In this document: positions 27,401 through 35,640 of the stretch, piece after piece
Layout of the letters: each line of letters starts with the position of its first letter
How positions within the stretch are numbered: the first letter of the stretch is position 1
NCBI RefSeq assembly: GCF_030538755.1
Contig: NZ_JAUNTJ010000008.1
Coordinates: 1 to 64,000 of the forward strand
Direction of reading: 5' to 3'
Length of the DNA stretch: 64,000 bases
From: Paracoccus sp. (in: a-proteobacteria)
Lineage (GTDB): Bacteria > Pseudomonadota > Alphaproteobacteria > Rhodobacterales > Rhodobacteraceae
Program-made: the position numbers and the translations under genes
The notes under the pieces: generated by a model
Database searches by the model: none
Seen by the model: the letters and a program-made list of their open reading frames with translations, nothing else
Told to the model about the DNA's origin: nothing

Positions 27401-30286
27401 ATGGGATACGAAAATAACACCCGGATAGACTGGGAAGCTTTAATGCCTGACGTGGCGCGCTCCTTGTTCGGGGGACCGGATGAAAAGCACGGTGGCGGAA
27501 AAGATTGGCGATGGGGGAATAAGGGGGCGTTCTCGGTTAATGTGGAAAAGGGCGTGTTCACGGATTGGAAAACCGGGGACAGCGGCGGCGCTTATGACCT
27601 GATCCGCCGCGAAACCGGGCTGACAGGTGCGGCGGCGGTGGAATGGCTGCGCCGGGAATGTCCGGGTGCAGATGTGCCGGAAATCACCCGCGCGGAACAG
27701 GCTGCCCGCCGGGAAAGGCAGGCAACGGCCCGGCGCGACAAGGAAAAATGGGCGAAGGATAAGGCGGCGGAAATCTGGCGCGGCGCGCGCCCGGTCATGG
27801 GCACGGTGGCGGAAACCTATCTGACGGGCCGCGACCTGTCTGCCGCCGGGCAAGCGTTCATCCGCTGCGCAGCGGATTGCTGGCACGGCGGGCTTAAGCA
27901 AAAAATCCCGGCCATGATCGGCGGCGTTACCGTCTGGCCGGGGGATGAAGTCACGGCCGTGCATCGCACCTTTCTGGCGGCGGATGGCGGCAAGCTGACG
28001 GCGGAAGGCCATGACGCAAAGATGATGCTTGGCCCGGTTTCCGGCGGCGCGGTGCGCCTGTCTGGTGCGGGCGATACGGTTGGCCCGCTGATCCTGTGCG
28101 AAGGGATAGAAACCGGGCTTTCTCTGGCCGCTGCGGGAATCGGGCCGGTATGGGCGGCGCTAAGCGCGGGCGGCATAAAGGCCGTTGTGCTGCCGCCCCC
28201 GGCGCAGGCAGGTGAAATCCCGCCCGGTGCCGCGCAGGACCATGGCCGGGATGATGTCGCGCCCGGCGCGGGGGGCGGCGGCGCGCCGGGCGGGATTGCG
28301 CCCGTCCTTGACCATGCGCCGCGCATCATTATCGCCGCTGACCATGACCGCGCGGGCCGGGATGCGGCAGAGGCACGGGCGGCGGCGCTGACGCGCGTTG
28401 GCTATGCTGTCTCGGTCGTGATCCCACCTGATCCGGGGCAGGATTTTAACGATCTGCACCGCGCGGCGGGGATTGAAGCTGTGCGCCGGGTGCTGGCTGG
28501 CGGGCAGCCATTTGGTGATGAACCCCCGGCCCGGCTGCTGAACGGCGAAGGCTGGCCGTTCCATGTGAACGGAAAGGGTGTGTTCTATACCGCCGAACGC
28601 ACCAATAAGGACGGCGATGCGGTTCAGGATGTGGTGCGCCTGTCCACGCCAATTCATGTCGAGGCGATCACACAAGACGGTAACGGCAAGGGGTGGGGGC
28701 GCATGGTTTGCGTGATAAGTCCCACCGGACAGCGAAATAGAACGATCCTGACGGCGGCGGATATTGCGGAAGGCGCGCGGGCTGGCGTGTTCCGGGTGCT
28801 TTCATCACTTGGGGCAACCCTGCCCGCCGGGGCGCGGCTGCGGGACAGGCTGCTTGATTACCTGATGGAAGCGCATCCAGATCGGCAAATCACGGTTGCG
28901 GAACGCACGGGCTGGCATGAAGAAACCGGGGCCTTCGTGCTGCCGGATGCCAGCTTTAGCAATGATCTGGTCGCGCCTGCGGTGATTTATCATAACCCGG
29001 CGGCGGATGGCGCGCGAAACCCCTATCAGGTCAAGGGCACACTGGCGGCATGGAAGGATCAGGTTGCTGAACCCTGCCGGGGCAATAGCCGCCTTGTGTT
29101 TGCGCTGTCTGCTGCCTGTGTAGGACCGCTGTTGCGCCTGATCGGTGGGGAAGGTGGCGTGTTTCACTTTAGCGGGCCATCGTCCATCGGGAAAAGCACA
29201 TTGCTTGCCATTGCAGGTTCCTTTTGGGGCGGTGGCGGGCTGCATGGGTTCCGTGAAACGTGGCGGGCCACAGATAACGCGCTGGAAAGTAAGGCTCTGG
29301 CCTATTCTGATGCGCTGATCTGCCTTGACGAATTGGGGCAGTCAGAGGCGGGCGCGGCCCAAAGGGCAACCTATATGCTGGCGCAAGGCGCTGGAAAGGC
29401 GCGGATGGACAGGGGCGGAACCGCCCGCGCGGCGGCGGAATGGCGCATCAATGCGCTGTCTAGCGGCGAAATCGGGATGCTTGAAAAGCTGGCAGAGGGC
29501 CGGGGCGCTTTCGTGCTGAAAGATGGCCAAGAGGCGCGCTTTGTCGAAATCCCGGCCGATGCTGGCGCGGGCATGGGGATTTATGAATCGCTGAACAACT
29601 TTGCTTCGCCTGCGGCAATGGCGGAACATTTCAAGGGCGCTGTCGCACAACACTACGGCGCACCCGCGCGGGCCTATCTGGAAAAGCTGGTTCCAGATAG
29701 AGAACTCATAACCGGAAAGGTTCATGATAATATCCGCCGGATTCGGGCCCTGATGGCGCGTGAAGGGGCTTCTGCCGCCGTTGACCGGGTTGCTCATAGA
29801 TTTGCCATTACGGCAACCGCTGGGGCGCTGGCGTCACACTATGGCATTTTGCCCTTCACGCGCGGCGAAATAGACCGGGCGGTGATGATCTGCTTTGAAG
29901 CATGGATTCGGGCGCGCGGGGGCGCAGGATCGGCAGAAGCCTATCAGGCCGCGCGCCGGGTTCGGGCATTTATCGACCAATACGGGGCAAGCCGGTTTCA
30001 AGACTTTGACGGCACCCCTTTGCATCCCATCCCGGTGCGCAGCGGCTTCCGCCGTGAACAAGCTGGCGGTAGCCCGTCAGGGCGGCGCTATGAGTATTTC
30101 TTTTTAGTGTCGCCGCTGCGTGAACTGTTAGGGGGCCTGAATTTTAAGGTCAGCGTGAAGGGCATGGCTGCTGACGGCTTGTTAGTCGGGCTGGATGGGG
30201 CAGCGGCGGTTGGCATTTGGGTGCCATCCGAGCGATGCACGGTCAGGCTGTATCCCGTGGGCGACGGGTTGTTTGATCTGGATTGA
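27401..30286 (+). CDS. Primase-helicase (Toprim plus DUF927-type ATPase)
   Basis: A 961-residue replication protein. The N-terminus has a primase-like region (DWKTGDSGGAYDLIRRETGL), then Toprim motifs LILCEGIETGLSLAAAG (about 230-246) and IIIAADHDRAGRDAAEA (about 309-326). The C-terminal half has a DUF927/superfamily 3-like ATPase: Walker A GPSSIGKST (about 592) and Walker B ALICLDELGQ (about 640). Such fusions replicate satellites and plasmids from their own origin. It precedes a terminator and the iteron region at 30389-30658, the likely cognate origin. GC-rich, Ala/Gly-rich linkers look host-adapted. Confidence 0.92.
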   Translation: MGYENNTRIDWEALMPDVARSLFGGPDEKHGGGKDWRWGNKGAFSVNVEKGVFTDWKTGDSGGAYDLIRRETGLTGAAAVEWLRRECPGADVPEITRAEQAARRERQATARRDKEKWAKDKAAEIWRGARPVMGTVAETYLTGRDLSAAGQAFIRCAADCWHGGLKQKIPAMIGGVTVWPGDEVTAVHRTFLAADGGKLTAEGHDAKMMLGPVSGGAVRLSGAGDTVGPLILCEGIETGLSLAAAGIGPVWAALSAGGIKAVVLPPPAQAGEIPPGAAQDHGRDDVAPGAGGGGAPGGIAPVLDHAPRIIIAADHDRAGRDAAEARAAALTRVGYAVSVVIPPDPGQDFNDLHRAAGIEAVRRVLAGGQPFGDEPPARLLNGEGWPFHVNGKGVFYTAERTNKDGDAVQDVVRLSTPIHVEAITQDGNGKGWGRMVCVISPTGQRNRTILTAADIAEGARAGVFRVLSSLGATLPAGARLRDRLLDYLMEAHPDRQITVAERTGWHEETGAFVLPDASFSNDLVAPAVIYHNPAADGARNPYQVKGTLAAWKDQVAEPCRGNSRLVFALSAACVGPLLRLIGGEGGVFHFSGPSSIGKSTLLAIAGSFWGGGGLHGFRETWRATDNALESKALAYSDALICLDELGQSEAGAAQRATYMLAQGAGKARMDRGGTARAAAEWRINALSSGEIGMLEKLAEGRGAFVLKDGQEARFVEIPADAGAGMGIYESLNNFASPAAMAEHFKGAVAQHYGAPARAYLEKLVPDRELITGKVHDNIRRIRALMAREGASAAVDRVAHRFAITATAGALASHYGILPFTRGEIDRAVMICFEAWIRARGGAGSAEAYQAARRVRAFIDQYGASRFQDFDGTPLHPIPVRSGFRREQAGGSPSGRRYEYFFLVSPLRELLGGLNFKVSVKGMAADGLLVGLDGAAAVGIWVPSERCTVRLYPVGDGLFDLD

Positions 30287-30319
30287 CCCACAAGGAAGGG
30301 TTGTGGTTGCGGGCGCTGT

Positions 30320-30342
30320 GCGGGCAGTTGCCCGCTTTTTTT
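30320..30342 (+). terminator. Intrinsic terminator of the primase-helicase gene
   Basis: GCGGGC-AGTT-GCCCGC followed directly by seven Ts, 34 bp after the stop codon. This is a textbook intrinsic terminator on the plus strand. Confidence 0.88.
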
Positions 30343-30388
30343 GTGCCAAATAAGCGCCTGATCCGGCATCCCCGCCGTGACGCGTGCG

Positions 30389-30658
30389 CGTAAGAAAGCC
30401 TGCAAAAAAACGTAAGGCCGTAAGGATGGCTTAAAACTGAACTTAAGCATATGAATTACAATGGAAAGTTCCCTTACGTTTTTGCTGAAAAAAACGTAAG
30501 GAACGCGTAAGGCGCGTAAGTCGGGTAAGCAATACTGACCCTTTCCTTACGCGCCTTACGCGACCTTACACGTCAAAAAACAGGAGACGTAAGGGACTTT
30601 TTCTTTATGGGTCAGATGGTTAGATGCCCGCCTTACGGCCTTACGTTTTTTTGCAGGC
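30389..30658. other. Iteron-type replication origin of the element
   Basis: A 270-bp region with at least 12 copies of CGTAAG(G) or its complement: 30389, 30411, 30419, 30472, 30495, 30506, 30515, 30545, 30554, 30588, 30631 and 30639, plus a variant CCTTACA at 30564. It is framed by a perfect 28-bp inverted repeat (30398-30425 and 30631-30658), each arm holding GCCTGC, seven As and two iterons. The interior is A/T-rich. Iterons next to a primase-helicase identify a replication origin by analogy with P4-like and SaPI-like satellites. No gene is needed to explain it. Confidence 0.8.
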
Positions 30659-30998
30659 ATAGCCTTATACGCGATGCGAAAAGCGACAGCGGGCGGCGGT
30701 TAGTGTTGCTTTTTGGCACCATATGCGGCGAATATGCAACACACCTTTTAGGCGGTCAGATGGCGATGTGTCCGCCATGCGGCGCGATGAAGGGGGGGGC
30801 GGAATGGAAAATTGCGGATTGCCCTTCCTGTGGATAATCGCCTTTAGGTTGTGCGAATTGTTTCCGTTCCGGGGGCGCGGTATTCCGAAACCGGAAGTAA
30901 TTGCGATTTTCAACATTCGGAAACATCCCCCACCTTCTGGATATGGAAGCTTTGCGCCCGCGCCTAAGATGTCGCTGTCGTATCGAAAGGGGAACGTG
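30659..30998. other. Spacer between origin and zinc-ribbon gene
   Basis: About 340 bp. It holds a G8 run near 30791 and a partial duplication: GGTCAGATGG with a nearby GCCCGCC or GTCCGCC occurs at about 30610 and 30755. Short open frames here run through the origin repeats and are not convincing genes. A promoter for the following genes is probable, but I cannot place it. Confidence 0.4.
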
Positions 30999-31178
30999 AT
31001 GGCCGGTTGTGCTAAGTGCGGCGGAAAGACGCGGGTTTATGGAAGTATCAATGAAGGCGTGTTCATCCGCCGCTATCGCCGCTGCACCGTCTGCGGGCAG
31101 CGTTTCAAGACCTACGAAGAATTAGGGGAAGTGGAAGGGGTGCGACCGTATAGCCGCCAGCCCGCCGCAACCCTGTGA
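30999..31178 (+). CDS. NrdR/Ogr-like zinc-ribbon protein
   Basis: A 59-residue protein after a good ribosome site (AAAGGGGAACGTG). C4-x2-C7 and C29-x2-C32 form a four-Cys zinc ribbon (GCAKCGG, then RRCTVCGQRFKTYEEL) close to the N-terminal ribbon of NrdR and reminiscent of phage Ogr/Delta activators. In P2/P4 biology Ogr/Delta proteins switch on late genes, so this could let the element read or manipulate a helper phage. That role is inference. Confidence 0.75.
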   Translation: MAGCAKCGGKTRVYGSINEGVFIRRYRRCTVCGQRFKTYEELGEVEGVRPYSRQPAATL

Positions 31179-31200
31179 CAGAAACCGGAAAGGAAAATAG

Positions 31201-31377
31201 ATGGCCTGCATCCAGAAAAATCAACGACCGCTGACGGAAGAACAATTTCTTGATCTGATGCGGAATGAAATCAAGCAAGCCGTGAAGGAAGCGGTTTCCG
31301 AGGCGCTGGAAAGCCCGGTGGAAAAGTCTCACGGCTTTGCCGGTTCGGGCGTTCGGCTGGTGGACAGCTTTGCATAG
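31201..31377 (+). CDS. Small helical protein
   Basis: A 58-residue open frame from the ATG at 31201 to TAG at 31375, starting MACIQKNQRPLTEEQFLDLM, followed by an amphipathic helix rich in Glu and Lys (NEIKQAVKEAVSEALE). GGAAAGGAAAATAG precedes the ATG as a ribosome site. It lies 22 bp after the zinc-ribbon gene and 9 bp before the coiled-coil gene, so the three look like one operon. No family recognised. Confidence 0.7.
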   Translation: MACIQKNQRPLTEEQFLDLMRNEIKQAVKEAVSEALESPVEKSHGFAGSGVRLVDSFA

Positions 31378-31386
31378 GGGGCGGGC

Positions 31387-32136
31387 ATGACGGAAATCAG
31401 CTTAACGATAGCAGAGATACCGCAAGACCTGCGGCAAGCCATGTATGAAGCCTATGACGCCTTGGCGGCGCAACGGGCCAAGCTGGACCGCCTGAAAGCC
31501 GCGCGGGCGGCGGTGGCAGATGATATTGCCAAGGCTAAGGCTGATTTGGCAGAGGCAAAAGCCGCCTATGTTGCGGAGTTTGAAGCCGATGTGCAGGGCG
31601 GTGACGCGAACCCGCGCAAGCCGCAAGAGCGCCGGGCAGCGGTGGCAGAGATCGGCGGGCGCATCTATGCCGCTGAACAAACCTTGCCCGATTTTGATGC
31701 GTCCATAGCTGCGGCAAAAGTGGAAATGGAGCCGCTGCGGTCAGCGTTTAACCGTGCCCGGATGCAGGTTGTTCGGCAGGTTCGGCGGGGCGTCCCCCGA
31801 TATGATACGCCCCTTTCCAAAAAGTTATCTCTGGCTGATGTGCTGGTCGGTGACGTGTCTTTCGATCTGGATTCGGTGGCGCTGATGTATCTGGCCCATT
31901 ATTACGACATGCCGCCAGAGGGCGGGCAGGCGTTCACGGCGGGCGAAGGGCCCGCCCGGTTCTTTGCGTTCCTTGGCAATTTCTTTCGCCCCATGGAGGC
32001 CAATGAAATAGCCGCGCAACGCAACCGGCTGGAAGCAATGATATGGGGTGATCGGGAACCGGAACCGCGCGTCAAGATGCCTGACAACCCACCGCCTAAA
32101 GATACATTGGGTTCAGGGGTGATCTGGCCGCAATGA
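31387..32136 (+). CDS. Coiled-coil protein of unknown function
   Basis: A 249-residue protein. Residues about 20-70 and 95-130 are heptad-patterned (QRAKLDRLKAARAAVADDIA, then IAKAKADLAEAKAAY), predicting a long coiled coil. The C-terminal half is globular (VALMYLAHYYDMPPEGGQAF). No known domain is evident. As the last gene before attR it occupies the cargo position typical of satellites and islands, where interference or defence genes often sit. A function of that kind is not shown by the sequence. Confidence 0.7.
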   Translation: MTEISLTIAEIPQDLRQAMYEAYDALAAQRAKLDRLKAARAAVADDIAKAKADLAEAKAAYVAEFEADVQGGDANPRKPQERRAAVAEIGGRIYAAEQTLPDFDASIAAAKVEMEPLRSAFNRARMQVVRQVRRGVPRYDTPLSKKLSLADVLVGDVSFDLDSVALMYLAHYYDMPPEGGQAFTAGEGPARFFAFLGNFFRPMEANEIAAQRNRLEAMIWGDREPEPRVKMPDNPPPKDTLGSGVIWPQ

Positions 32137-32300
32137 GGGGGGGGGCCATTCCGGCGGTGCCAATGCCCCGCCAGTGCGCGCCGGGGCGGATGAAGGGGCT
32201 GCAAACCTGCCGGGGGGAATGAGCGGAACGGGCAAAAGCTGCCCATTCTTACCCTGTTTTGGGGCAATCCAGTTAGGTTCATCGCGTCCGTTTTTCGTCA

Positions 32301-32323
32301 CGGTGTGCCCCCGGTGTGCCCCA
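32301..32323. promoter_or_regulatory. Tandem GGTGTGCCCC repeats near attR
   Basis: An exact copy, in the same orientation, of the 23-bp block at 23932-23954. It lies 47 bp from the attR core. The pair supports a role as integrase or excisionase arm sites. Confidence 0.55.
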
Positions 32324-32329
32324 AAGCAA

Positions 32330-32354
32330 AAGGCCGCGCTTGGTGCGCGGCCTT
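32330..32354 (-). terminator. Terminator of tRNA-Lys, supplied by the element
   Basis: AAGGCCGCGC and GCGCGGCCTT pair over 10 bp around a 5-nt loop. Read on the minus strand, the stem is followed by TTTGCTTT, fitting an intrinsic terminator 17 nt downstream of the tRNA 3' end. As it lies inside the element it replaces the host's own terminator. Confidence 0.7.
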
Positions 32355-32370
32355 AAGTCATTGAAAACCT

Positions 32371-32421
32371 TGGTGAGCCCGACAGGATTCGAACCTGTGA
32401 CCCACTGATTAAAAGTCAGTT
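32371..32421. repeat. attR: 51-bp core within tRNA-Lys
   Basis: The second copy of the direct repeat at 23771. It is part of the intact tRNA, so integration of the element regenerated a complete gene here and left the truncated copy at attL. Confidence 0.95.
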
Positions 32422-32446
32422 GCTCTACCAACTGAGCTACGGGCCC
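32371..32446 (-). tRNA. tRNA-Lys (anticodon UUU)
   Basis: A complete 76-nt tRNA on the minus strand, with encoded CCA. The acceptor stem pairs GGGCCCG with CGGGCTC; the anticodon loop CTTTTAA sits on the CTGA/TCAG stem; the T loop is GTTCGAATC. It is the integration target of the 8.6 kb element, whose attachment core covers the anticodon arm to the 3' end. Confidence 0.97.
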
Positions 32447-32542
32447 ACGACAGGGGCGCTGAATAGGCGGGGGCGGGGGCGGGGTCAAGGGGAAAAATCA
32501 CCCTTCTGGTGGAATCATTGCGGCGGGCCTATATCGGCGGGC

Positions 32543-33376
32543 ATGACAGAACAGAACACAGCTGGCCTGCCCTTCATCAAGATGCACGGGTTGGGCAATG
32601 ATTTCGTGGTGATCGACCTGCGCGGGGGGCTGGATGCGCCCGCGCCGGAACTGGTTGCGCGGATCGCCGACCGGCATCGGGGCGTGGGCTTTGACCAGAT
32701 GGCGACGATTCAGAACGATGATATGGCCGATGCGCGGCTGGTGTTCTGGAACGCCGATGGATCGCGCTCGGGGGCGTGTGGCAATGCGACGCGCTGCATT
32801 GCGCGGCTGCTGATGGACGAATCGGGGGCCGCGCGGCTGGCGCTGCGCACCGATCATGCCGTCTTGCAGGCCGAGGATGCGGGCGGCGGGCTGACGCGGG
32901 TGAATATGGGCGCGCCGGTGCTGGACTGGCGGGCGATTCCCTTGGCGCAGGATGTGGACATCGACCATCTGCCGATCACCGGCGATCCGGTCGCCACCAG
33001 CATGGGCAACCCGCATATGACCTTTTTCGTGCCCGATGCGGGTATCGTCGATCTCGAACGGTTCGGGCCGATGCACGAACATCACCCGCTGTATCCCGAA
33101 CGCACCAATGTCGAGGTGGTCGAGGTGGTCTCGGACGATCAGATCATCCTGCGCATCTGGGAACGCGGCACCGGGGTCACGCTGGCGTCGGGCACCTGTT
33201 CCTGCGCGGCTGCGGTGGCGGCGGCGCGGCGCGGGCTGACGGGGCGGTGCGTCAACGTGAACGTGCCGGGCGGGCGGCTGTTGATCGACTGGCGCGACGA
33301 TGGCGTCTGGATGGAAGGCCCCACGTCCGAGGTGTTTCGCGGCACTCTGACCCCGGAATGGCTGGCCCATGGATAA
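32543..33376 (+). CDS. dapF: Diaminopimelate epimerase
   Basis: DapF interconverts LL- and meso-diaminopimelate for lysine and peptidoglycan synthesis in the cytoplasm. It is 277 residues from the ATG at 32543. Motifs are GLPFIKMHGLGNDFVVIDLR, NADGSRSGACGNATRC with the first catalytic Cys, and TLASGTCSCAAAV with the second, plus NPHMTFFV and ERGTGVT. The stop overlaps the mtaB start. It is the first host gene on the far side of the tRNA-Lys site. Confidence 0.97.
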   Translation: MTEQNTAGLPFIKMHGLGNDFVVIDLRGGLDAPAPELVARIADRHRGVGFDQMATIQNDDMADARLVFWNADGSRSGACGNATRCIARLLMDESGAARLALRTDHAVLQAEDAGGGLTRVNMGAPVLDWRAIPLAQDVDIDHLPITGDPVATSMGNPHMTFFVPDAGIVDLERFGPMHEHHPLYPERTNVEVVEVVSDDQIILRIWERGTGVTLASGTCSCAAAVAAARRGLTGRCVNVNVPGGRLLIDWRDDGVWMEGPTSEVFRGTLTPEWLAHG

Positions 33377-34637
33377 GCCGCCGGTTTTTGCCACGCTGGG
33401 TTGCCGCCTGAACGCCTATGAGACCGAGGCGATGCGCGAGATGGCCGAATCGGCCGGGCTGTCGGGGGCGGTGGTGGTGAACACCTGCGCCGTCACCGCC
33501 GAGGCGGTGCGCAAGGCGCGGCAGGAAATCCGCCGTCTGGCGCGCGAAAACCCCGGCGCGCCGGTCATCGTCACCGGCTGCGCGGCACAGACCGAGCCTG
33601 AAACCTTTGCCGCCATGCCCGAGGTGACGCGCGTCATCGGCAATCACGAAAAGATGCAGCCCGAGACATGGGCCGGTATGGGGGCCGGTATGGGGGCGGC
33701 GGATTTCATCGGTCAGACGGAAAAGGTGCAGGTCGATGACATCATGTCGGTGCGCGAAACGGCGGGCCATCTGATCGACGGATTCGGGCGGCACCGCGCC
33801 TATGTGCAGGTGCAGAACGGCTGCGATCACCGCTGCACCTTTTGCATCATCCCCTATGGGCGCGGCAATTCGCGCAGCGTTCCGGCGGGGGTGGTGGTCG
33901 AACAGATCAAGCGGCTGGTCGGGCGCGGCTTTAACGAAGTGGTGCTGACCGGGGTTGACCTGACCTCCTGGGGCGCGGATCTGCCGGGTGAGCCGCGCCT
34001 TGGCGATCTGGTCATGCGCATCCTGCGGCTGGTGCCCGACCTGCCGCGCCTGCGGATTTCCAGCATCGACAGTATCGAGGCCGATGAGAACCTGATGCTG
34101 GCCATCGCGACCGAGCCTCGTCTGATGCCGCATCTGCACCTGTCCTTGCAGGCGGGCGATGACATGATCCTGAAGCGGATGAAGCGCCGCCATCTGCGCG
34201 ACGATGCCATCCGGTTCTGCGAAGAAGCGCGGGTCTTGCGCCCCGACATCGTGTTCGGCGCCGACATCATCGCCGGCTTTCCGACCGAGACCGAGGCGAT
34301 GTTCGAAAACTCGGTCCGGCTGGTGGAGGACTGCGGGCTGACGTTCCTGCACGTGTTCCCCTATTCAGCGCGCAAGGGCACCCCTGCGGCGCGGATGCCT
34401 GCGGTGCCGGGCGCTGCGATCAAGGACCGCGCGGCGCGGCTGCGGGCCGTGGGCGATGCCGCGCTGGCGGCGCATCTGGGGGCGCAGGTCGGGCAGACCC
34501 GGCGGGTGCTGACCGAGGGCCCGCGTCTTGGCCGCACCGAACAATTCGCCGAGGTCGCTTTTGATCGCGATATGCGTGAGGGGGCATTGATGGATGTGCT
34601 GATAACGGGCCATGATAGCGCCCGGCTGATCGCGTAG
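33369..34637 (+). CDS. mtaB: tRNA-t6A37 methylthiotransferase MtaB
   Basis: A radical-SAM enzyme that adds a methylthio group to t6A37 in ANN-decoding tRNAs. It is 422 residues. An N-terminal MTTase domain has Cys in ATLGCRLNAYE, NTCAVTAEAV and VTGCAAQTEPE for the auxiliary cluster. The radical-SAM motif is NGCDHRCTFCIIPYGRG (CxxxCxxC). A C-terminal TRAM-like segment ends the protein. It overlaps dapF by 8 bp, the usual alphaproteobacterial pairing. Confidence 0.95.
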   Translation: MDKPPVFATLGCRLNAYETEAMREMAESAGLSGAVVVNTCAVTAEAVRKARQEIRRLARENPGAPVIVTGCAAQTEPETFAAMPEVTRVIGNHEKMQPETWAGMGAGMGAADFIGQTEKVQVDDIMSVRETAGHLIDGFGRHRAYVQVQNGCDHRCTFCIIPYGRGNSRSVPAGVVVEQIKRLVGRGFNEVVLTGVDLTSWGADLPGEPRLGDLVMRILRLVPDLPRLRISSIDSIEADENLMLAIATEPRLMPHLHLSLQAGDDMILKRMKRRHLRDDAIRFCEEARVLRPDIVFGADIIAGFPTETEAMFENSVRLVEDCGLTFLHVFPYSARKGTPAARMPAVPGAAIKDRAARLRAVGDAALAAHLGAQVGQTRRVLTEGPRLGRTEQFAEVAFDRDMREGALMDVLITGHDSARLIA

Positions 34638-34639
34638 GA

Positions 34640-34692
34640 CCGGGGGTTTCACACCCCCGGACCCCCGTGGGATATTTATCGGACCAAAGATG
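34640..34692 (+). repeat. 53-bp intergenic repeat with terminator hairpin (copy A)
   Basis: It starts with CCGGGGG-TTTCACA-CCCCCGG, a strong stem, continues through GTGGGATATTTATC and ends GGACCAAAGATG, running into the nitrilase start. An inverted, essentially identical copy is at 41207-41259. It follows the mtaB stop by 2 bp and probably terminates it. Similar sequences ending in ACCAAAGATG are a common intergenic repeat in Rhodobacteraceae genomes, as far as I know. Confidence 0.85.
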
Positions 34693-35640
34693 GAGGGGGA
34701 GAGTTTGGGCAAGATCAAGGTGGCGGTGGCGCAATTACCGGGCGCGCCTGCCGATGCGATGGTGGCGGCGCAACAGGCGGCGGATGCCGTGCGCGAGGCC
34801 GGGGCGCAGGATGTGCGGCTGGTCGTATTCCCCGAGGCTTTTCTGGGCGGCTATCCCAAGGGGGCCAGCTTTGGTGCCCCTGTCGGCCTGCGCAAGCCCG
34901 AGGGGCGCGAGGCGTTCTTGCGCTATTACCGGGCGGCGGTTGATCTGGACGGGCCAGAGGTGGCGCTTTTGCTGGACGCCTGCACTGAGACCGGGGTGTT
35001 TGCGGTCATCGGTGTGATCGAGCGCGATGGCGGCACGCTGTATTGCACGGCCCTGTATATCGACGGCGCGCGCGGGCTGGTGGGCAAGCATCGCAAGCTG
35101 ATGCCAACGGCGGCCGAGCGGCTGATCTGGGGCTATGGCGACGGGTCCACCATGGCGGCGGTCAAGGCGGATTTCGGCACGGTTGGTGCGGTGATCTGCT
35201 GGGAAAACTATATGCCGGCCTTGCGGATGCATATGTATGCGCAGGGTGTGCTGTTTTACTGTGCGCCAACCGTCGATGACCGCGACAGCTGGCTGCCGAC
35301 GATGCAGCATATCGCGATGGAGGGGCGCTGCTTTGTGCTGACCGCCTGCCCGCGCATCACCCGCGCAGCCTATCCCGACGATCACGAATGCGCGCTTGGC
35401 GATGATCCCGACACGGTGCTGATCCGGGGTGGCAGCGCCATCATCGGGTCTTTGGGGCAGGTTCTGGCCGGGCCGGATTACAGTAGCACCGGGCTGATCT
35501 GCGCCGAGGTGGATGCCGATGACGCGATCCGGGGCAAGTTCGATTTCGATGTGACCGGCCATTATGCCCGCCCGGATGTCTTTCAACTGGGTGTGGATAC
35601 GCGGGCGCGATCTGCCGTGGTGGCCGGGGTGGCGGAATGA
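34690..35640 (+). CDS. Nitrilase / carbon-nitrogen hydrolase
   Basis: A 316-residue nitrilase-superfamily enzyme converting nitriles or related amides to acids. The catalytic triad is visible: Glu in VFPEAFLGGYP, Lys in VGKHRKLMPT and Cys in VICWENYMP. The ERLIWGYGDG segment after the Lys is typical of true nitrilases (branch 1). The ATG at 34690 overlaps the repeat's end; a second start at GTG or TTG slightly downstream is possible. The stop overlaps the next gene by 4 bp. Confidence 0.93.
   Translation: MEGESLGKIKVAVAQLPGAPADAMVAAQQAADAVREAGAQDVRLVVFPEAFLGGYPKGASFGAPVGLRKPEGREAFLRYYRAAVDLDGPEVALLLDACTETGVFAVIGVIERDGGTLYCTALYIDGARGLVGKHRKLMPTAAERLIWGYGDGSTMAAVKADFGTVGAVICWENYMPALRMHMYAQGVLFYCAPTVDDRDSWLPTMQHIAMEGRCFVLTACPRITRAAYPDDHECALGDDPDTVLIRGGSAIIGSLGQVLAGPDYSSTGLICAEVDADDAIRGKFDFDVTGHYARPDVFQLGVDTRARSAVVAGVAE

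Noticed and set aside
30607-30837. 76-codon frame with CPPY, CPPCG and CPSCG motifs (zinc-knuckle-like)
   Set aside because: It begins inside the iteron origin and reads through the inverted-repeat arm; the Cys pairs come from a local sequence duplication and there is no ribosome site.
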